From the NCBI RefSeq assembly GCF_042666505.1, contig NZ_JBHTDN010000001.1, positions 248,001-312,000 on the forward strand: a stretch of 64,000 nucleotides of DNA, in the 5' to 3' direction. This document shows, one piece after another, positions 24,626 through 33,017 of this stretch (positions within the stretch are counted from its first letter, which is position 1; the number at the start of each line of letters is the position of its first letter). Source of the DNA: Parapedobacter sp042666505 (GTDB lineage Bacteria > Bacteroidota > Bacteroidia > Sphingobacteriales > Sphingobacteriaceae). The notes under the pieces are model-generated. The model searched no databases and was not told the DNA's origin. It saw only the letters and a list, made by a program, of their open reading frames with translations. The translations under genes were made by a program, and so were the position numbers.

Positions 24626-26614
24626 ATGAGAAAACGCACGATTACCGATTACCTTTTACGCATAGGGATCCTGATGGCCACCTGGTTTCTCAGTCTGGAG
24701 GGGTATGCCCAGAATGGCTCGGTAGGCGATCCGATTATCAACATTACCTTTGGAACCGTTAGCAATCCGGATTTTGGTGGAGGAACCACGACGTATTTTC
24801 ATGAACCGACCAGTCCACTAACCGATGGCGAATACCGGTTGGCGAGCAATATCAATCAGGCGCGTTCAGGATGGCATAATCTTCGCGACCATACGACTGG
24901 ACAGGGGGATGGCTTGATGCTCGTCGTTAACGCCAGTTACGATGCCGGCGAGTTTTATCGCATCCGCGTGTCGGGATTGTGTAAAAGCACGCGTTTCCGC
25001 TTCAGTGCATGGATTGCCAATGCCAACCGAGCGGCGGAATGCGGTGGACGTCCCATACCCCCCAATGTGCGGTTTGTCGTTGAGGATTTGAATGGTTCCG
25101 TGATAAATTCCTATGAAACCGGAGACATACAGGCTACTTCTTCACCTCAATGGCGGGAGTATGGATTTGAGTTCGATACCGGTGATCAATCTGAGTTCGA
25201 TCTCGTGCTCATCAACGAGAATCCCGGCGGTTGTGGAAACGATCTGGCCATCGATGATATCCAGTTCCGGCCTTATGGCCCGCAGCTCCTGTTGAATATG
25301 GACGAGGCCTTGAGGCAGATGGATACGTTGTTTTTCTGCGGGAATGATCCACAACCCATCTCCCTTCGGGCCGAAATCGTATCCGACGATAGCTACGTGG
25401 AAACCCCCGCATATCAATGGCAGACCCGACGAGAAGGGGAGATATCCTGGGTGGATATGCCGCAAGAGAATAACGAGCAGTTACGCATTACACCCGTCCA
25501 CAACCGATGGTATCGGGTCACTGTGGCTGCAACCACGGACAATCTTACGAATTCGCTCTGCCGGATTTCCTCCGACTCGATCAGACTTGCACAGGTGGTA
25601 ACGCAAACGGATGTTGCCGACGAGATTGCGCTGGATCCGATATGCGTTGGCGAGTCCATACGGTTGGATCCACCCGGATTTGGCGGAGCAGGTGTTGGCC
25701 CGATCACGTATCAATGGGTACTGGACCAAGGTAACGGCACCGTGATTTTACCGGGAGCCACATCAGCTGGGTATGAGTTTCAGGCCCGGGAAGCAGGTAC
25801 GGCCCGTCTGCAACGGCAAGTGGTGAATAGTTGCGGTGATGTCTTCGTTACGCATGTTTTCGAAATCGAAGTGAACGAATCCGTGCGTACGGCTTTGGTA
25901 TTACCGCGTGACGTAGTCTGTGCGGATGATGAGCCGCTGTTACTTTCCGGCGGAACCCTAGTCAATAGCGATAAAGACGGTGTGTACAGTGGCAATGGGG
26001 TGATTAATGGCCGTTTCTATCCGGCTTTGGCAGGTGTCGGTGCGCATACGATCACCTTTTCGCCGCCTCCGGGCACGCCGTGTGCGGATAGCTCACAGGA
26101 TGTCATCACCGTATTGGATTCAATCTACCTCGAGCCGATGGCGGATGTGGTGCTTCCGTGGGGGCAAAGCATTACCCTGAGCCCACAAACCAATGCATCG
26201 CAATTCAGCTGGAGCAGCCAGCCGGGGCTTGATAATTACCAAGTCCGGGATCCCATCGCGTCTCCCAGTGAGACGACAACCTATACACTTACCGCAAGCA
26301 ATGCGGCGGGATGTGAAAAGACAGCGGAGATCACCATTACGGTATTAAGGGATCTTAAGGTACCAAACGGGTTTACGCCTAATGGGGATGGATTTAACGA
26401 TACTTGGGAAATCGATGGACTGGCGGCCTATCCGAACTTGTTTATCCGGGTGTTTAACCGGTGGGGAGCCCTTGTGTTTTCTTCAAAAGGCTATGCCACT
26501 CCGTGGGACGGCTACTTCAATGGTGCACCGCTTCCAACCGCCACTTATTATTATGTGATAACATCCGATGCCTTGGCCCAACCCATTTCCGGGTCAATTT
26601 CCATTTTAAAATAG
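24626..26614 (+). CDS. Cell-surface protein with gliding-motility-type (CHU_C) C-terminal domain
   Basis: A predicted type IX secretion substrate of 662 aa. It has a signal peptide (ending near GYAQ), an N-terminal beta-sandwich (about 20-215, with DLAIDDIQFRPYG at its end, resembling MAM/carbohydrate-binding folds), Ig/PKD-like segments in the middle, and an 85-residue C-terminal domain beginning VPNGFTPNGDGFNDTWEI with NRWG and WDG motifs, the type-B secretion signal. The ATG at 24626 follows the PorP stop by 4 nt; a TTG at 24611 is possible but less likely. It probably forms a surface unit with the upstream PorP/SprF protein. The ligand is unknown. Confidence 0.88.
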   Translation: MRKRTITDYLLRIGILMATWFLSLEGYAQNGSVGDPIINITFGTVSNPDFGGGTTTYFHEPTSPLTDGEYRLASNINQARSGWHNLRDHTTGQGDGLMLVVNASYDAGEFYRIRVSGLCKSTRFRFSAWIANANRAAECGGRPIPPNVRFVVEDLNGSVINSYETGDIQATSSPQWREYGFEFDTGDQSEFDLVLINENPGGCGNDLAIDDIQFRPYGPQLLLNMDEALRQMDTLFFCGNDPQPISLRAEIVSDDSYVETPAYQWQTRREGEISWVDMPQENNEQLRITPVHNRWYRVTVAATTDNLTNSLCRISSDSIRLAQVVTQTDVADEIALDPICVGESIRLDPPGFGGAGVGPITYQWVLDQGNGTVILPGATSAGYEFQAREAGTARLQRQVVNSCGDVFVTHVFEIEVNESVRTALVLPRDVVCADDEPLLLSGGTLVNSDKDGVYSGNGVINGRFYPALAGVGAHTITFSPPPGTPCADSSQDVITVLDSIYLEPMADVVLPWGQSITLSPQTNASQFSWSSQPGLDNYQVRDPIASPSETTTYTLTASNAAGCEKTAEITITVLRDLKVPNGFTPNGDGFNDTWEIDGLAAYPNLFIRVFNRWGALVFSSKGYATPWDGYFNGAPLPTATYYYVITSDALAQPISGSISILK

Positions 26615-26670
26615 CCCGATTTTTACCATTCTGGTATTTTTCGTATTATCGCTGCAATAATCCATAGACA

Positions 26671-27819
26671 ATGACCAGCAAACGAAACAATCCGATATGG
26701 GTAATGAGTTCAGCATTCGATAAACTGAGGTTGGCTGAGCTGATCAGGACGGCCCGATCTATTGGTGCACAAGGAATCGATTTGTGCGTTTTTCGCCGTG
26801 ACGGGACCCGGCAAGACCACGTCGCTACGCATTTGGACTATGACGGCTTTACTCCCGATACTGCAAAGAAGCTCATAGACGATTTCAATGCCGCGGGGCT
26901 ACGATTGTCTGTGGGGGCATTTGAAAATCTGATCGGCGGCGATCCGGCTGAACAGATTAGGAACCAGAACCATCTGCTGAAGCTGATCCGGATTGCCTAT
27001 TTGTTGGGAGGTGACGCCAATGATGTGAAGGTAGGGACATTTGTAGGATATAACCACGAGTTGGGTACCCAAGAGGGGGGATTCCAAAAAAATCTCGAGG
27101 CTTACCGGAAGGTATTTGCGCCGATTATCTCGTATGCGGAAGACCTTGGTGTGACCATACTGTATGAAAACTGCCCGATGGAAGGGTGGCGCCCTGCCTC
27201 GTATACCTCTACCTACAACAACCTGCCGGGTGTGTTAGCCGCGCGTAAACTTATGTATGCGCTTATTCCCAGCAAGGCACATGGCGAAATTTACGACCCG
27301 TCGCACGACGTCTGGCAACACACTAATCCGGTTGATGTGATTGGGCAGAGCGATGTCACACGCATCCATCGGATCCATGTGAAAGCCACACGCAATCTGA
27401 GAACCCGCGCGCGCGTAGATTGGGGGGGGATGTATCCCATGCAGTCGGTAGACACGGACCTAGCGGAAAGGGCAGGGGTGGATGTGCCGAAAAATGAGTG
27501 GGACCGTCATCATTACGAAGCCATGTTGCCAGGCTTCGGCGGATCGGACAGCACGGATTGGCGTGCGTTCGTTGAACTGCTTTCCGAGCGTGGGTTTACC
27601 GGTCCGTACGAAATCGAAAATGAAGCACGGAATTCAAAAGATACCGGCAATTTGGCCGCCACCATACAGGGATTTCAGGCGGCCGTGTCGTTTTTGGCCC
27701 CCATGCTATGGGACGTTGATTCAAACGAAGGATATCAGTACCGTCCTTCCGGCTTGCTTTCTCAACCGACCGTATCGGATGTGCCCGTAATGACCATGGA
27801 TCGGCTGCTGTCCCATTAA
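26671..27819 (+). CDS. Sugar phosphate isomerase/epimerase family TIM-barrel protein
   Basis: A 382-aa member of the xylose-isomerase-like TIM-barrel family (AP endonuclease 2 fold). Visible segments include GAQGIDLCVFRRDG near the start, the strand-end ILYENCPMEGW (metal-binding Glu expected here), YDPSHDVWQHTNPVD (Asp/His ligands), RIHRIHVKATR, and PYEIENEARNSKD near the C-terminus. These fit a divalent-metal isomerase or epimerase acting on a sugar or inositol derivative, but the substrate cannot be named. No signal peptide is seen. It stands alone, and its stop overlaps that of the convergent regulator by 4 nt. Confidence 0.8.
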   Translation: MTSKRNNPIWVMSSAFDKLRLAELIRTARSIGAQGIDLCVFRRDGTRQDHVATHLDYDGFTPDTAKKLIDDFNAAGLRLSVGAFENLIGGDPAEQIRNQNHLLKLIRIAYLLGGDANDVKVGTFVGYNHELGTQEGGFQKNLEAYRKVFAPIISYAEDLGVTILYENCPMEGWRPASYTSTYNNLPGVLAARKLMYALIPSKAHGEIYDPSHDVWQHTNPVDVIGQSDVTRIHRIHVKATRNLRTRARVDWGGMYPMQSVDTDLAERAGVDVPKNEWDRHHYEAMLPGFGGSDSTDWRAFVELLSERGFTGPYEIENEARNSKDTGNLAATIQGFQAAVSFLAPMLWDVDSNEGYQYRPSGLLSQPTVSDVPVMTMDRLLSH

Positions 27820-28457
27820 ACCCCGGAATGCAGCCGGAATTTTTCGATCAGCTCGGCTATGTTGTCGACCTGCAATTTTTCGAAAATCCGTGTTTTATAG
27901 GTGCTAACTGTAGAGGTGCTGAGATTCAGTGCCTTGGATACCTCCATGATACCCATGCCCTGTACCAGGTATTTGGCTACGTCAACTTCCCGGTTTGAAA
28001 GTTTATTCAAGGGATTGTCCGCTTTGAGAACGGATTTTCCCATAGTCAGTGTGTTGTAATACAATTCCCTGACTTCAGGACTCATGTATTTGCCCCGTTG
28101 AATCACCGCTAGTATCGCGTCTTTTAGGTCGGCCTTTGACGTATTTTTATTTAAATAGCCGGCTGCCCCGGCTTGTAGGTATCGAAGTGCATACAGCGTT
28201 TCGTCGTACGAGGAGAAAACCAATATTTTAATATTGGGCTGCACCATCAATACTTTCTCAACCATTTTGATGTTATTGCCGCCCGGCATATTGATGTCTA
28301 GGAGTAACAAATCGTATTTTCGCTCAGATAACAATTTGATCATCTCGTCGAAATCTTCGGCTTGGGTTACTTTGGCTAATGGCAGTGCCTCTTTTACGAC
28401 GATTGATGTGCCCAGCCTAACGATGCCATGATCATCTGCTATCAGTATCTCTGTCAT
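27816..28457 (-). CDS. NarL/FixJ-type response regulator
   Basis: A two-component response regulator of 213 aa. The receiver domain has D8/D9 (ADDHGIVR), phospho-acceptor D54 (LLLLDINMPGG), S82/S83 and K104. A LuxR-type helix-turn-helix follows (about 148-208, KLSNREVDVAKYLVQGMG and STSTVSTYKTRIFEKL). It should bind DNA as a dimer after phosphorylation by a separate sensor kinase; none is adjacent. Its upstream region contains a perfect 12-nt inverted repeat whose arms each hold a TATATTTG box, so autoregulation is possible. Confidence 0.92.
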   Translation of the reverse strand: MTEILIADDHGIVRLGTSIVVKEALPLAKVTQAEDFDEMIKLLSERKYDLLLLDINMPGGNNIKMVEKVLMVQPNIKILVFSSYDETLYALRYLQAGAAGYLNKNTSKADLKDAILAVIQRGKYMSPEVRELYYNTLTMGKSVLKADNPLNKLSNREVDVAKYLVQGMGIMEVSKALNLSTSTVSTYKTRIFEKLQVDNIAELIEKFRLHSGV

Positions 28458-28537
28458 GTGAACTAATGTTTGTCATAGATGCCCCACATCCGTGGTGCTT
28501 GGTTATTTCATAAGTATGAATGTCAACATTCACAAAC

Positions 28538-28569
28538 TATGCAAATATAGCGCAAAATATATTTGCATA
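28538..28569. promoter_or_regulatory. Palindrome with back-to-back promoter boxes
   Basis: TATGCAAATATA (28538-28549) and TATATTTGCATA (28558-28569) form a perfect 12-nt inverted repeat with an 8-nt centre. Each arm contains TATATTTG, a match to the Bacteroidota -7 box. One reads left toward the NarL-type regulator, the other right toward mscL (173 nt away). No good -33 element is seen for either, so it may instead be an operator. Confidence 0.5.
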
Positions 28570-28742
28570 AACCGTTTAGTCAAATTTCCTAAAGTCGGCT
28601 AATCAAAATATGTACCAAACGGTTAACGGTAGCAGGTTATTTGTGCCTAAATACAGCAAATAAAAAAAAGTTTGATTAAACGCTAAAAATGTCCAACTTA
28701 GTGTTGAGAAAGTAATTAATTAACAAATTAACCTTATTGTTT

Positions 28743-29153
28743 ATGGGATTTTTTAAGGAGTTTAAGGAGTTTGCCATGCGCGGAAGTGTGGTCGATCTCG
28801 CCGTGGGTGTGGTGATTGGTGGTGCTTTTGGCAAGATTGTCACTTCCTTGGTAGATGATATCATCATGCCGCCTATCGGATACTTGACGGGCGGGATCGA
28901 CTTTTCGCAGATGCGGTATGTTATCCAGCCTGGCGATGAGGCCAGTGAATCGGCTGAGGTAGCGATCGCTTACGGTAATTTCATTAACGTCGTTATCCAG
29001 TTTATCATTGTTGCTTTTTGTATTTTCTTGGTGATCAAAGGGATCAACGCACTGAAGCGTAAGGAGGAGGCGGCGCCAGCTGCACCGCCTGCGCCTTCGA
29101 ATGAAGAAGTGCTGTTAGCGGAAATCAGAGACTTGCTTAGAACCAAACAGTAA
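28743..29153 (+). CDS. mscL: Large-conductance mechanosensitive channel MscL
   Basis: Homopentameric inner-membrane channel that opens under membrane tension and protects against osmotic downshock. The 136-aa product has the N-terminal amphipathic helix (GFFKEFKEFAMRGS), first membrane helix (VVDLAVGVVIGGAFGKIVTSL), the DDIIMPPIGYL segment, a short periplasmic loop, a second membrane helix (NFINVVIQFIIVAFCIFLVI) and a cytoplasmic helix with an Ala/Pro-rich insert. The ATG at 28743 gives the family N-terminus; a TTG two codons earlier is unlikely. A clear terminator follows. Confidence 0.96.
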   Translation: MGFFKEFKEFAMRGSVVDLAVGVVIGGAFGKIVTSLVDDIIMPPIGYLTGGIDFSQMRYVIQPGDEASESAEVAIAYGNFINVVIQFIIVAFCIFLVIKGINALKRKEEAAPAAPPAPSNEEVLLAEIRDLLRTKQ

Positions 29154-29163
29154 CGAAATAATT

Positions 29164-29186
29164 AAGGCGCCACAGGCGCCTTTTTT
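29164..29186 (+). terminator. Rho-independent terminator after mscL
   Basis: AAGGCGCC (29164-29171) pairs with GGCGCCTT (29175-29182) around ACA, followed by T. It ends 2 nt before the stop of the convergent ChaN-like gene. Confidence 0.85.
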
Positions 29187-29187
29187 G

Positions 29188-30066
29188 TTAAAAAGAGTTG
29201 GGCGCATGCGGATTGGTAAGGATGATGAAGTTTGCCAAATGCTTAAAAGCGGCCCAATTCGGGTGGGAAAAGGACGCATGGGGAAAACAGGAAATATTGG
29301 TTGTGTTGATTCGGCGCTTGTACTTGCGCAAATGCGCAACCGTACCGAGTTGCTCATCGCTGTGAAACCGACCGTTCAGATGGAGGATTTTTTTTACTGA
29401 CTTCTTTTTGATCCAACTACTGATCCGATAAGCCATGGTAGCATCCCATAGATTTTGGCTTTGGTATATTTTTAGATTTTCCATCCCTCCGTGCCCACCC
29501 ATAAGCCCCGTAAATTTTTCAAAGTAGGCTCCTGTTAAGGTGTCTATGGGAAGGGGGGCAAGCAGCGATCGGGCAGATTTATCCAGTACGTGGAGGCTCG
29601 CCAATCCGTCGCGGGTTACCCGGTTTGTATATCGGCTTGGCGCATTTGCCGCCAGTACAGGAATGCCGTGTGCCTTGGCGTACTCGACCAAGGGACGGTA
29701 ATCCCGATAATTATTCCACAACGAAGCATCTTTCAGAAGGTTACGTTCGGTAACGATGCCTGCAAGGTATTCCTGAAGTACCAGCTGATCGTCGCTGACA
29801 AACATTTCCATCGAAAGTGCCACCCCCGCGTAGCGTTCATCCATAGCTTTCAGTAGTTCATATTCCAGTATATGGGCAACGGAATCATGGTGTTCTTCGC
29901 CAAAAAATACCACATCGGCGACTTTCAGGGCATCTGCTAATTGTGGCAACGTAATCTCTTGCTGGGTACGGGTATCATAAATACGGTATAACGCGCTATC
30001 CAACTGAAAAGAAAGCGCTGCGAACGGCAACAGGCCCATCGCGCAACAAAACATCCATCTGGTCAT
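29188..30066 (-). CDS. ChaN family haem-binding-like protein
   Basis: A 292-aa exported protein of the ChaN/TIKI superfamily, whose Campylobacter member binds haem and is thought to help iron uptake. The N-terminus has a hydrophobic signal (about 1-19). Family motifs are visible: VVFFGEEHHDSVAH near residue 52, ALSMEMF, AANAPSRYTNRV, QNLWDATMAYRI and HLNGRFHSDEQLG near the C-terminal half. It is monocistronic, and no TonB receptor or haem transporter is near, so an iron role is only inferred from family. It is convergent with mscL. Confidence 0.85.
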   Translation of the reverse strand: MTRWMFCCAMGLLPFAALSFQLDSALYRIYDTRTQQEITLPQLADALKVADVVFFGEEHHDSVAHILEYELLKAMDERYAGVALSMEMFVSDDQLVLQEYLAGIVTERNLLKDASLWNNYRDYRPLVEYAKAHGIPVLAANAPSRYTNRVTRDGLASLHVLDKSARSLLAPLPIDTLTGAYFEKFTGLMGGHGGMENLKIYQSQNLWDATMAYRISSWIKKKSVKKILHLNGRFHSDEQLGTVAHLRKYKRRINTTNISCFPHASFSHPNWAAFKHLANFIILTNPHAPNSF

Positions 30067-30398
30067 GTTACGAAGATACGCCTTTTCAGGCGCTTATTTT
30101 TCAATGAAAAACTGCGTGAATTGCAGATTCATCACCGATGAAGCGCAAATTTAATTGGATGAAACCTGCCATGTCAACGCGTGACACGAAGGGCGATGAA
30201 AGCTGTGGAAGCCATAGGCGAACGCAAGCTCCATCACCGTTGAAAGCAAAGTGCTGATGGAAATGGAGGTTCCATGAGGCCGTTAAAACAAACTATTTTC
30301 GAATGAAAAAATATCAGCGATAAATTTGATATTTATCTGATTAACCCGTACATTTGCGCTCTCATTTTGGAGGGTTATTACTAAAGATATTAAGCGTC
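30067..30398. other. Gap upstream of rpmH
   Basis: No gene is evident in these 332 nt. The right part holds the rpmH promoter (30325-30356). Around 30230-30261 an inverted repeat (TCCATCA / TGATGGA, 18-nt loop) suggests some RNA structure, but I recognise no known RNA family. No cluster of DnaA boxes is seen, so the gap does not look like a replication origin. Confidence 0.4.
30325..30356 (+). promoter_or_regulatory. Predicted rpmH promoter (Bacteroidota consensus)
   Basis: TTTG (30325-30328), a 20-nt spacer and TACATTTG (30349-30356) match the TTTG / TAnnTTTG consensus. This is the best promoter match in the window and lies 42 nt before the rpmH start. Confidence 0.8.
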
Positions 30399-30557
30399 AT
30401 GAAGAGAACATTTCAGCCATCGCTACGGAAAAGAAAGAATAAACATGGGTTCAGAGAGCGCATGAGCACCGCAAATGGCCGTAGGGTGCTGGCCGCAAGG
30501 CGCGCGAAGGGCCGTAAACGTCTAACTGTATCGGACGAAGGCCGTCACAAAGCCTAA
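30399..30557 (+). CDS. rpmH: 50S ribosomal protein L34
   Basis: A 52-aa ribosomal protein of the large subunit. It begins MKRTFQPSLRKRKNKHGFR and continues with MSTANGRRVLAARRAKGRKRL, the universal L34 pattern; the tail to DEGRHKA is slightly longer than in E. coli. The ATG at 30399 is unambiguous, although the frame stays open upstream. It heads the rpmH-rnpA-yidD unit, with rnpA 67 nt downstream. Confidence 0.98.
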   Translation: MKRTFQPSLRKRKNKHGFRERMSTANGRRVLAARRAKGRKRLTVSDEGRHKA

Positions 30558-30624
30558 TTTTTCACCATTGCCGGTGACTGCTTGTGTCCGGAGCCTTCAA
30601 CCGGTTTCGGATAGGTCATCGATA

Positions 30625-31008
30625 ATGAAAACGCATACATTTTCAAAAGAAGAACGGTTGTGTAGCAAAAGGCTGATCGATAGCCTTTTCCGCAACGGTT
30701 CTTCTTTCTTCATTTATCCCTATCGAATTACTTTTGCCCGCGTCGATGGGTTGCAACCCAAGGTTCAGGTGTTGCTGTCGGTATCCAAACGCCGGTTCCG
30801 TCATGCCGTGCAACGAAACTTGCTGAAACGCCGTATGCGTGAAGCGTATCGCCTTCAAAAAGGTGAACGATTGTATCCGGCTTTCGAAAGTAAACCCTTT
30901 GGGTTGACATTGGCTATACAGTATGTCGGCAAGGAGGTGCTCGATTATGCACTCATGTATAAAAGGATGACCGACGTGTTAAAAAAGCTTGGAGAAGAGA
31001 CGTTATGA
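30625..31008 (+). CDS. rnpA: Ribonuclease P protein component
   Basis: Protein subunit of RNase P, which matures the 5' ends of tRNAs with its RNA partner. The ATG at 30625 gives 127 aa beginning MKTHTFSKEERLCSKR; the longer open frame upstream lacks family similarity. The RNA-binding signature appears as SVSKRRFRHAVQRNLLKRRMREAYR. Its stop overlaps the yidD start as ATGA, the classic rpmH-rnpA-yidD arrangement. Confidence 0.96.
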   Translation: MKTHTFSKEERLCSKRLIDSLFRNGSSFFIYPYRITFARVDGLQPKVQVLLSVSKRRFRHAVQRNLLKRRMREAYRLQKGERLYPAFESKPFGLTLAIQYVGKEVLDYALMYKRMTDVLKKLGEETL

Positions 31009-31259
31009 GCGCTCTGCAATTCATGTGGGAAAAAATCATCAAGCCCATCGTCGGCGGTATATTCTTGTTGCTGATCAGGGCGTACCAGTTAGTATTGTCG
31101 CCCATGCTGGGTGCCTCTTGTCGGTATACACCAACGTGCTCACAATATGCGGTCGAAGCGATACGTAAATACGGTCCTTTTAAAGGCGGGTGGCTTGCCC
31201 TCAAACGGATAGCCCGCTGTCACCCTTGGGGCGGCCATGGTCACGATCCGGTTCCTTAA
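31005..31259 (+). CDS. yidD: Membrane protein insertion efficiency factor YidD
   Basis: A small protein thought to help YidC-dependent membrane insertion. The 84-aa product has the conserved core LIRAYQLVLSPMLGASCRYTPTCSQYAVEA, followed by YGPFKGGWLALKRIARCHPWGGHGHDPVP, both hallmarks of the family. Three cysteines (ASCRYTPTCS and ARCHPWG) are in the expected places. In this window yidC does not follow; tsaB starts 34 nt later from its own promoter. Confidence 0.96.
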   Translation: MSALQFMWEKIIKPIVGGIFLLLIRAYQLVLSPMLGASCRYTPTCSQYAVEAIRKYGPFKGGWLALKRIARCHPWGGHGHDPVP

Positions 31260-31276
31260 CTCTCTGCAATATTTTG

Positions 31277-31284
31277 TATTTTTG
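31277..31284 (+). promoter_or_regulatory. Predicted tsaB -7 box
   Basis: TATTTTTG matches TAnnTTTG and lies 9 nt before the ATG at 31294, so the transcript would be almost leaderless. The -33 element is poor. Confidence 0.5.
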
Positions 31285-31293
31285 CACTCAGTT

Positions 31294-31998
31294 ATGTCCA
31301 ATCATCATATTCTTCAGATCGAAACAGCAACCCAGGTGTGTTCGGTAGCCCTATCCACCGATGGGAAGACGATGGCCTTCCGGGATGTCAATACACCCAA
31401 TATCCATGCATCGCACCTGACTGTACTGATCGGCGAAGTGCTTCAAGAAGCCGGCTTGGCCTTCGAAGACCTGGTCGCTGTGGCCGTGAGTAAAGGCCCG
31501 GGATCGTACACGGGGTTGCGGATCGGCGTTTCAACGGCTAAGGGATTGTGTTATGCAACGGGTCTGCCATTGATCGGCATAGGTACCTTGGCAGGGATGG
31601 CAGACGGATTTAAGAACCATTATCCGGATATATGGGAAGGACATGCATTTCTATGCCCCATGATTGATGCGCGCCGTATGGAAGTATATATGACGGTCTA
31701 TGACCAGGCAATGCAGCCGGTTAAGCCGGTTTCTGCCACCGTCATCGATGTCCATTCTTTCGATGCGCTGAAGGCAGATCAGCGGATTGTCCTGTTTGGA
31801 AGCGGCGCGGATAAGTTGAAGGCTCTGTTCGCGGATAGCGATCAGGTAACGGTGTTTCCCGGTTTTCTGAATTCCGCGAGATTCATGAGCCACCAAGCCC
31901 ATGAAGCATTTCTGGCTGGTGATTTCGTCGATGTGGCTTACTTCGAACCTTATTATTTGAAAGATTTCGTTGCGACTACAGCCAGCCCTTCCGTTTAA
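31294..31998 (+). CDS. tsaB: tRNA threonylcarbamoyladenosine biosynthesis protein TsaB
   Basis: Non-catalytic partner of TsaD in making t6A37 on ANN-decoding tRNAs. The ATG at 31294 gives 234 aa starting MSNHHILQIETATQVCSVAL. Signatures include HASHLTVLIGEVL, VSKGPGSYTGLRIGVSTAKGLCYA and PMIDARRMEVYM. An open frame reaching back to 31237 is not supported. Its last 23 nt overlap the convergent corA gene. Confidence 0.94.
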   Translation: MSNHHILQIETATQVCSVALSTDGKTMAFRDVNTPNIHASHLTVLIGEVLQEAGLAFEDLVAVAVSKGPGSYTGLRIGVSTAKGLCYATGLPLIGIGTLAGMADGFKNHYPDIWEGHAFLCPMIDARRMEVYMTVYDQAMQPVKPVSATVIDVHSFDALKADQRIVLFGSGADKLKALFADSDQVTVFPGFLNSARFMSHQAHEAFLAGDFVDVAYFEPYYLKDFVATTASPSV

Positions 31999-32878
31999 AC
32001 CAGAAGTAAATTCCTATGGAGATACCCACCATGAGTAGCATCACGGCCGGATAACCATAGTACCAGGCCAGTTCGGGCATATGTTCGAAATTCATTCCAT
32101 AGACGCCAACAACGAAGGTTAGAGGCATGAAAAATACTGAAAAGATGGTCAGCACACGCATAATTTCATTCGTCCGTTGGGATGCAAGTGAGAAATATAC
32201 GGTCAACAACTGAGCGGTGTTTTCGGAAAGGTTGTCAAAATAAGTTTGCGTGCGTACGTAAAGATCTCGAAGATCCCGTGTATACACATCGCTCTGTCCC
32301 TCCGAATCGATGTTGTCGACGATTTCATAGGAGAGCAACATCAACCTGCGGATTACGTCAATTTTCCGTTTCACGAAATATAGCCCCCTAAGTATCGGTG
32401 AAGTCCGTTGCCGCAGGAAGACCCGCTCTTCGTAATAATCCAATGACTCGGATAGCTTGAACCCAGGCTGTTCAAACGTGAGAATGGATTCCCGGATCAT
32501 GGAATTGAGCAGATACAAGGTATTGTCACATTTACCGGTATCGATCCGTTTAGTCTTCATCCTATTGATAAGACTCCCCTCCGCACGGTGTACTGTAATG
32601 AAATAATCGCCGTTGAAGAAAATGGAGATTTTATTGGTCAACTCCTGTATCGTGTCCGCTTCGTGCACGTGGTCGGTCGCAAGTACCCGGAAAATGACAA
32701 ACGTATAATTGTCAAATAACTCATATTTGGGTAAGTGGTCGGGTTGCATGCAATCTTTTATGGAGGCTTCATGCAACGTATATTTTGTAGCCACTTCCCT
32801 GATCTCATCGTCACTGGGATTAGACAGATCTACCCAGTCAAAACCGTTTTTTTCTTTGGATGCCAGTAGTTGAACCAT
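31976..32878 (-). CDS. corA: CorA family magnesium/cobalt transporter
   Basis: Pentameric inner-membrane channel for Mg2+ and related ions. The 300-aa product has a long soluble N-terminal domain with a stalk helix and two C-terminal membrane helices. The first ends in the hallmark YGMNFEHMPELAWYYGYP, the GMN motif being the selectivity filter. The cytoplasmic end is basic (WFKRKGWL). ATG at 32878 is chosen over the TTG at 32884. It is convergent with tsaB and divergent from the GH130-like gene. Confidence 0.94.
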   Translation of the reverse strand: MVQLLASKEKNGFDWVDLSNPSDDEIREVATKYTLHEASIKDCMQPDHLPKYELFDNYTFVIFRVLATDHVHEADTIQELTNKISIFFNGDYFITVHRAEGSLINRMKTKRIDTGKCDNTLYLLNSMIRESILTFEQPGFKLSESLDYYEERVFLRQRTSPILRGLYFVKRKIDVIRRLMLLSYEIVDNIDSEGQSDVYTRDLRDLYVRTQTYFDNLSENTAQLLTVYFSLASQRTNEIMRVLTIFSVFFMPLTFVVGVYGMNFEHMPELAWYYGYPAVMLLMVGISIGIYFWFKRKGWL

Positions 32879-32982
32879 CGTCAAACAAAATTAATCCGCC
32901 CAAGCGGCCGGTGAAAGCATATGACCGAATGTCTAAAAAAAACTTGGCTTTTGTGCTATTTTTTCTGATAAAAATCCGTTTT

Positions 32983-32999
32983 TTGCTCAAGATGAGCAA
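32983..32999. promoter_or_regulatory. Short inverted repeat before the GH130-like gene
   Basis: TTGCTCA (32983-32989) and TGAGCAA (32993-32999) form a perfect 7-nt inverted repeat with a 3-nt loop, 18 nt before the likely start of the GH130-like gene. It is either an operator or a leader hairpin close to the ribosome binding site. Confidence 0.35.
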
Positions 33000-33017
33000 T
33001 GCCAATAATTGAAATAC

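Noticed and set aside
30067..30398. Replication origin upstream of rpmH
   Set aside because: No cluster of DnaA boxes, no AT-rich unwinding repeats and no dnaA nearby.
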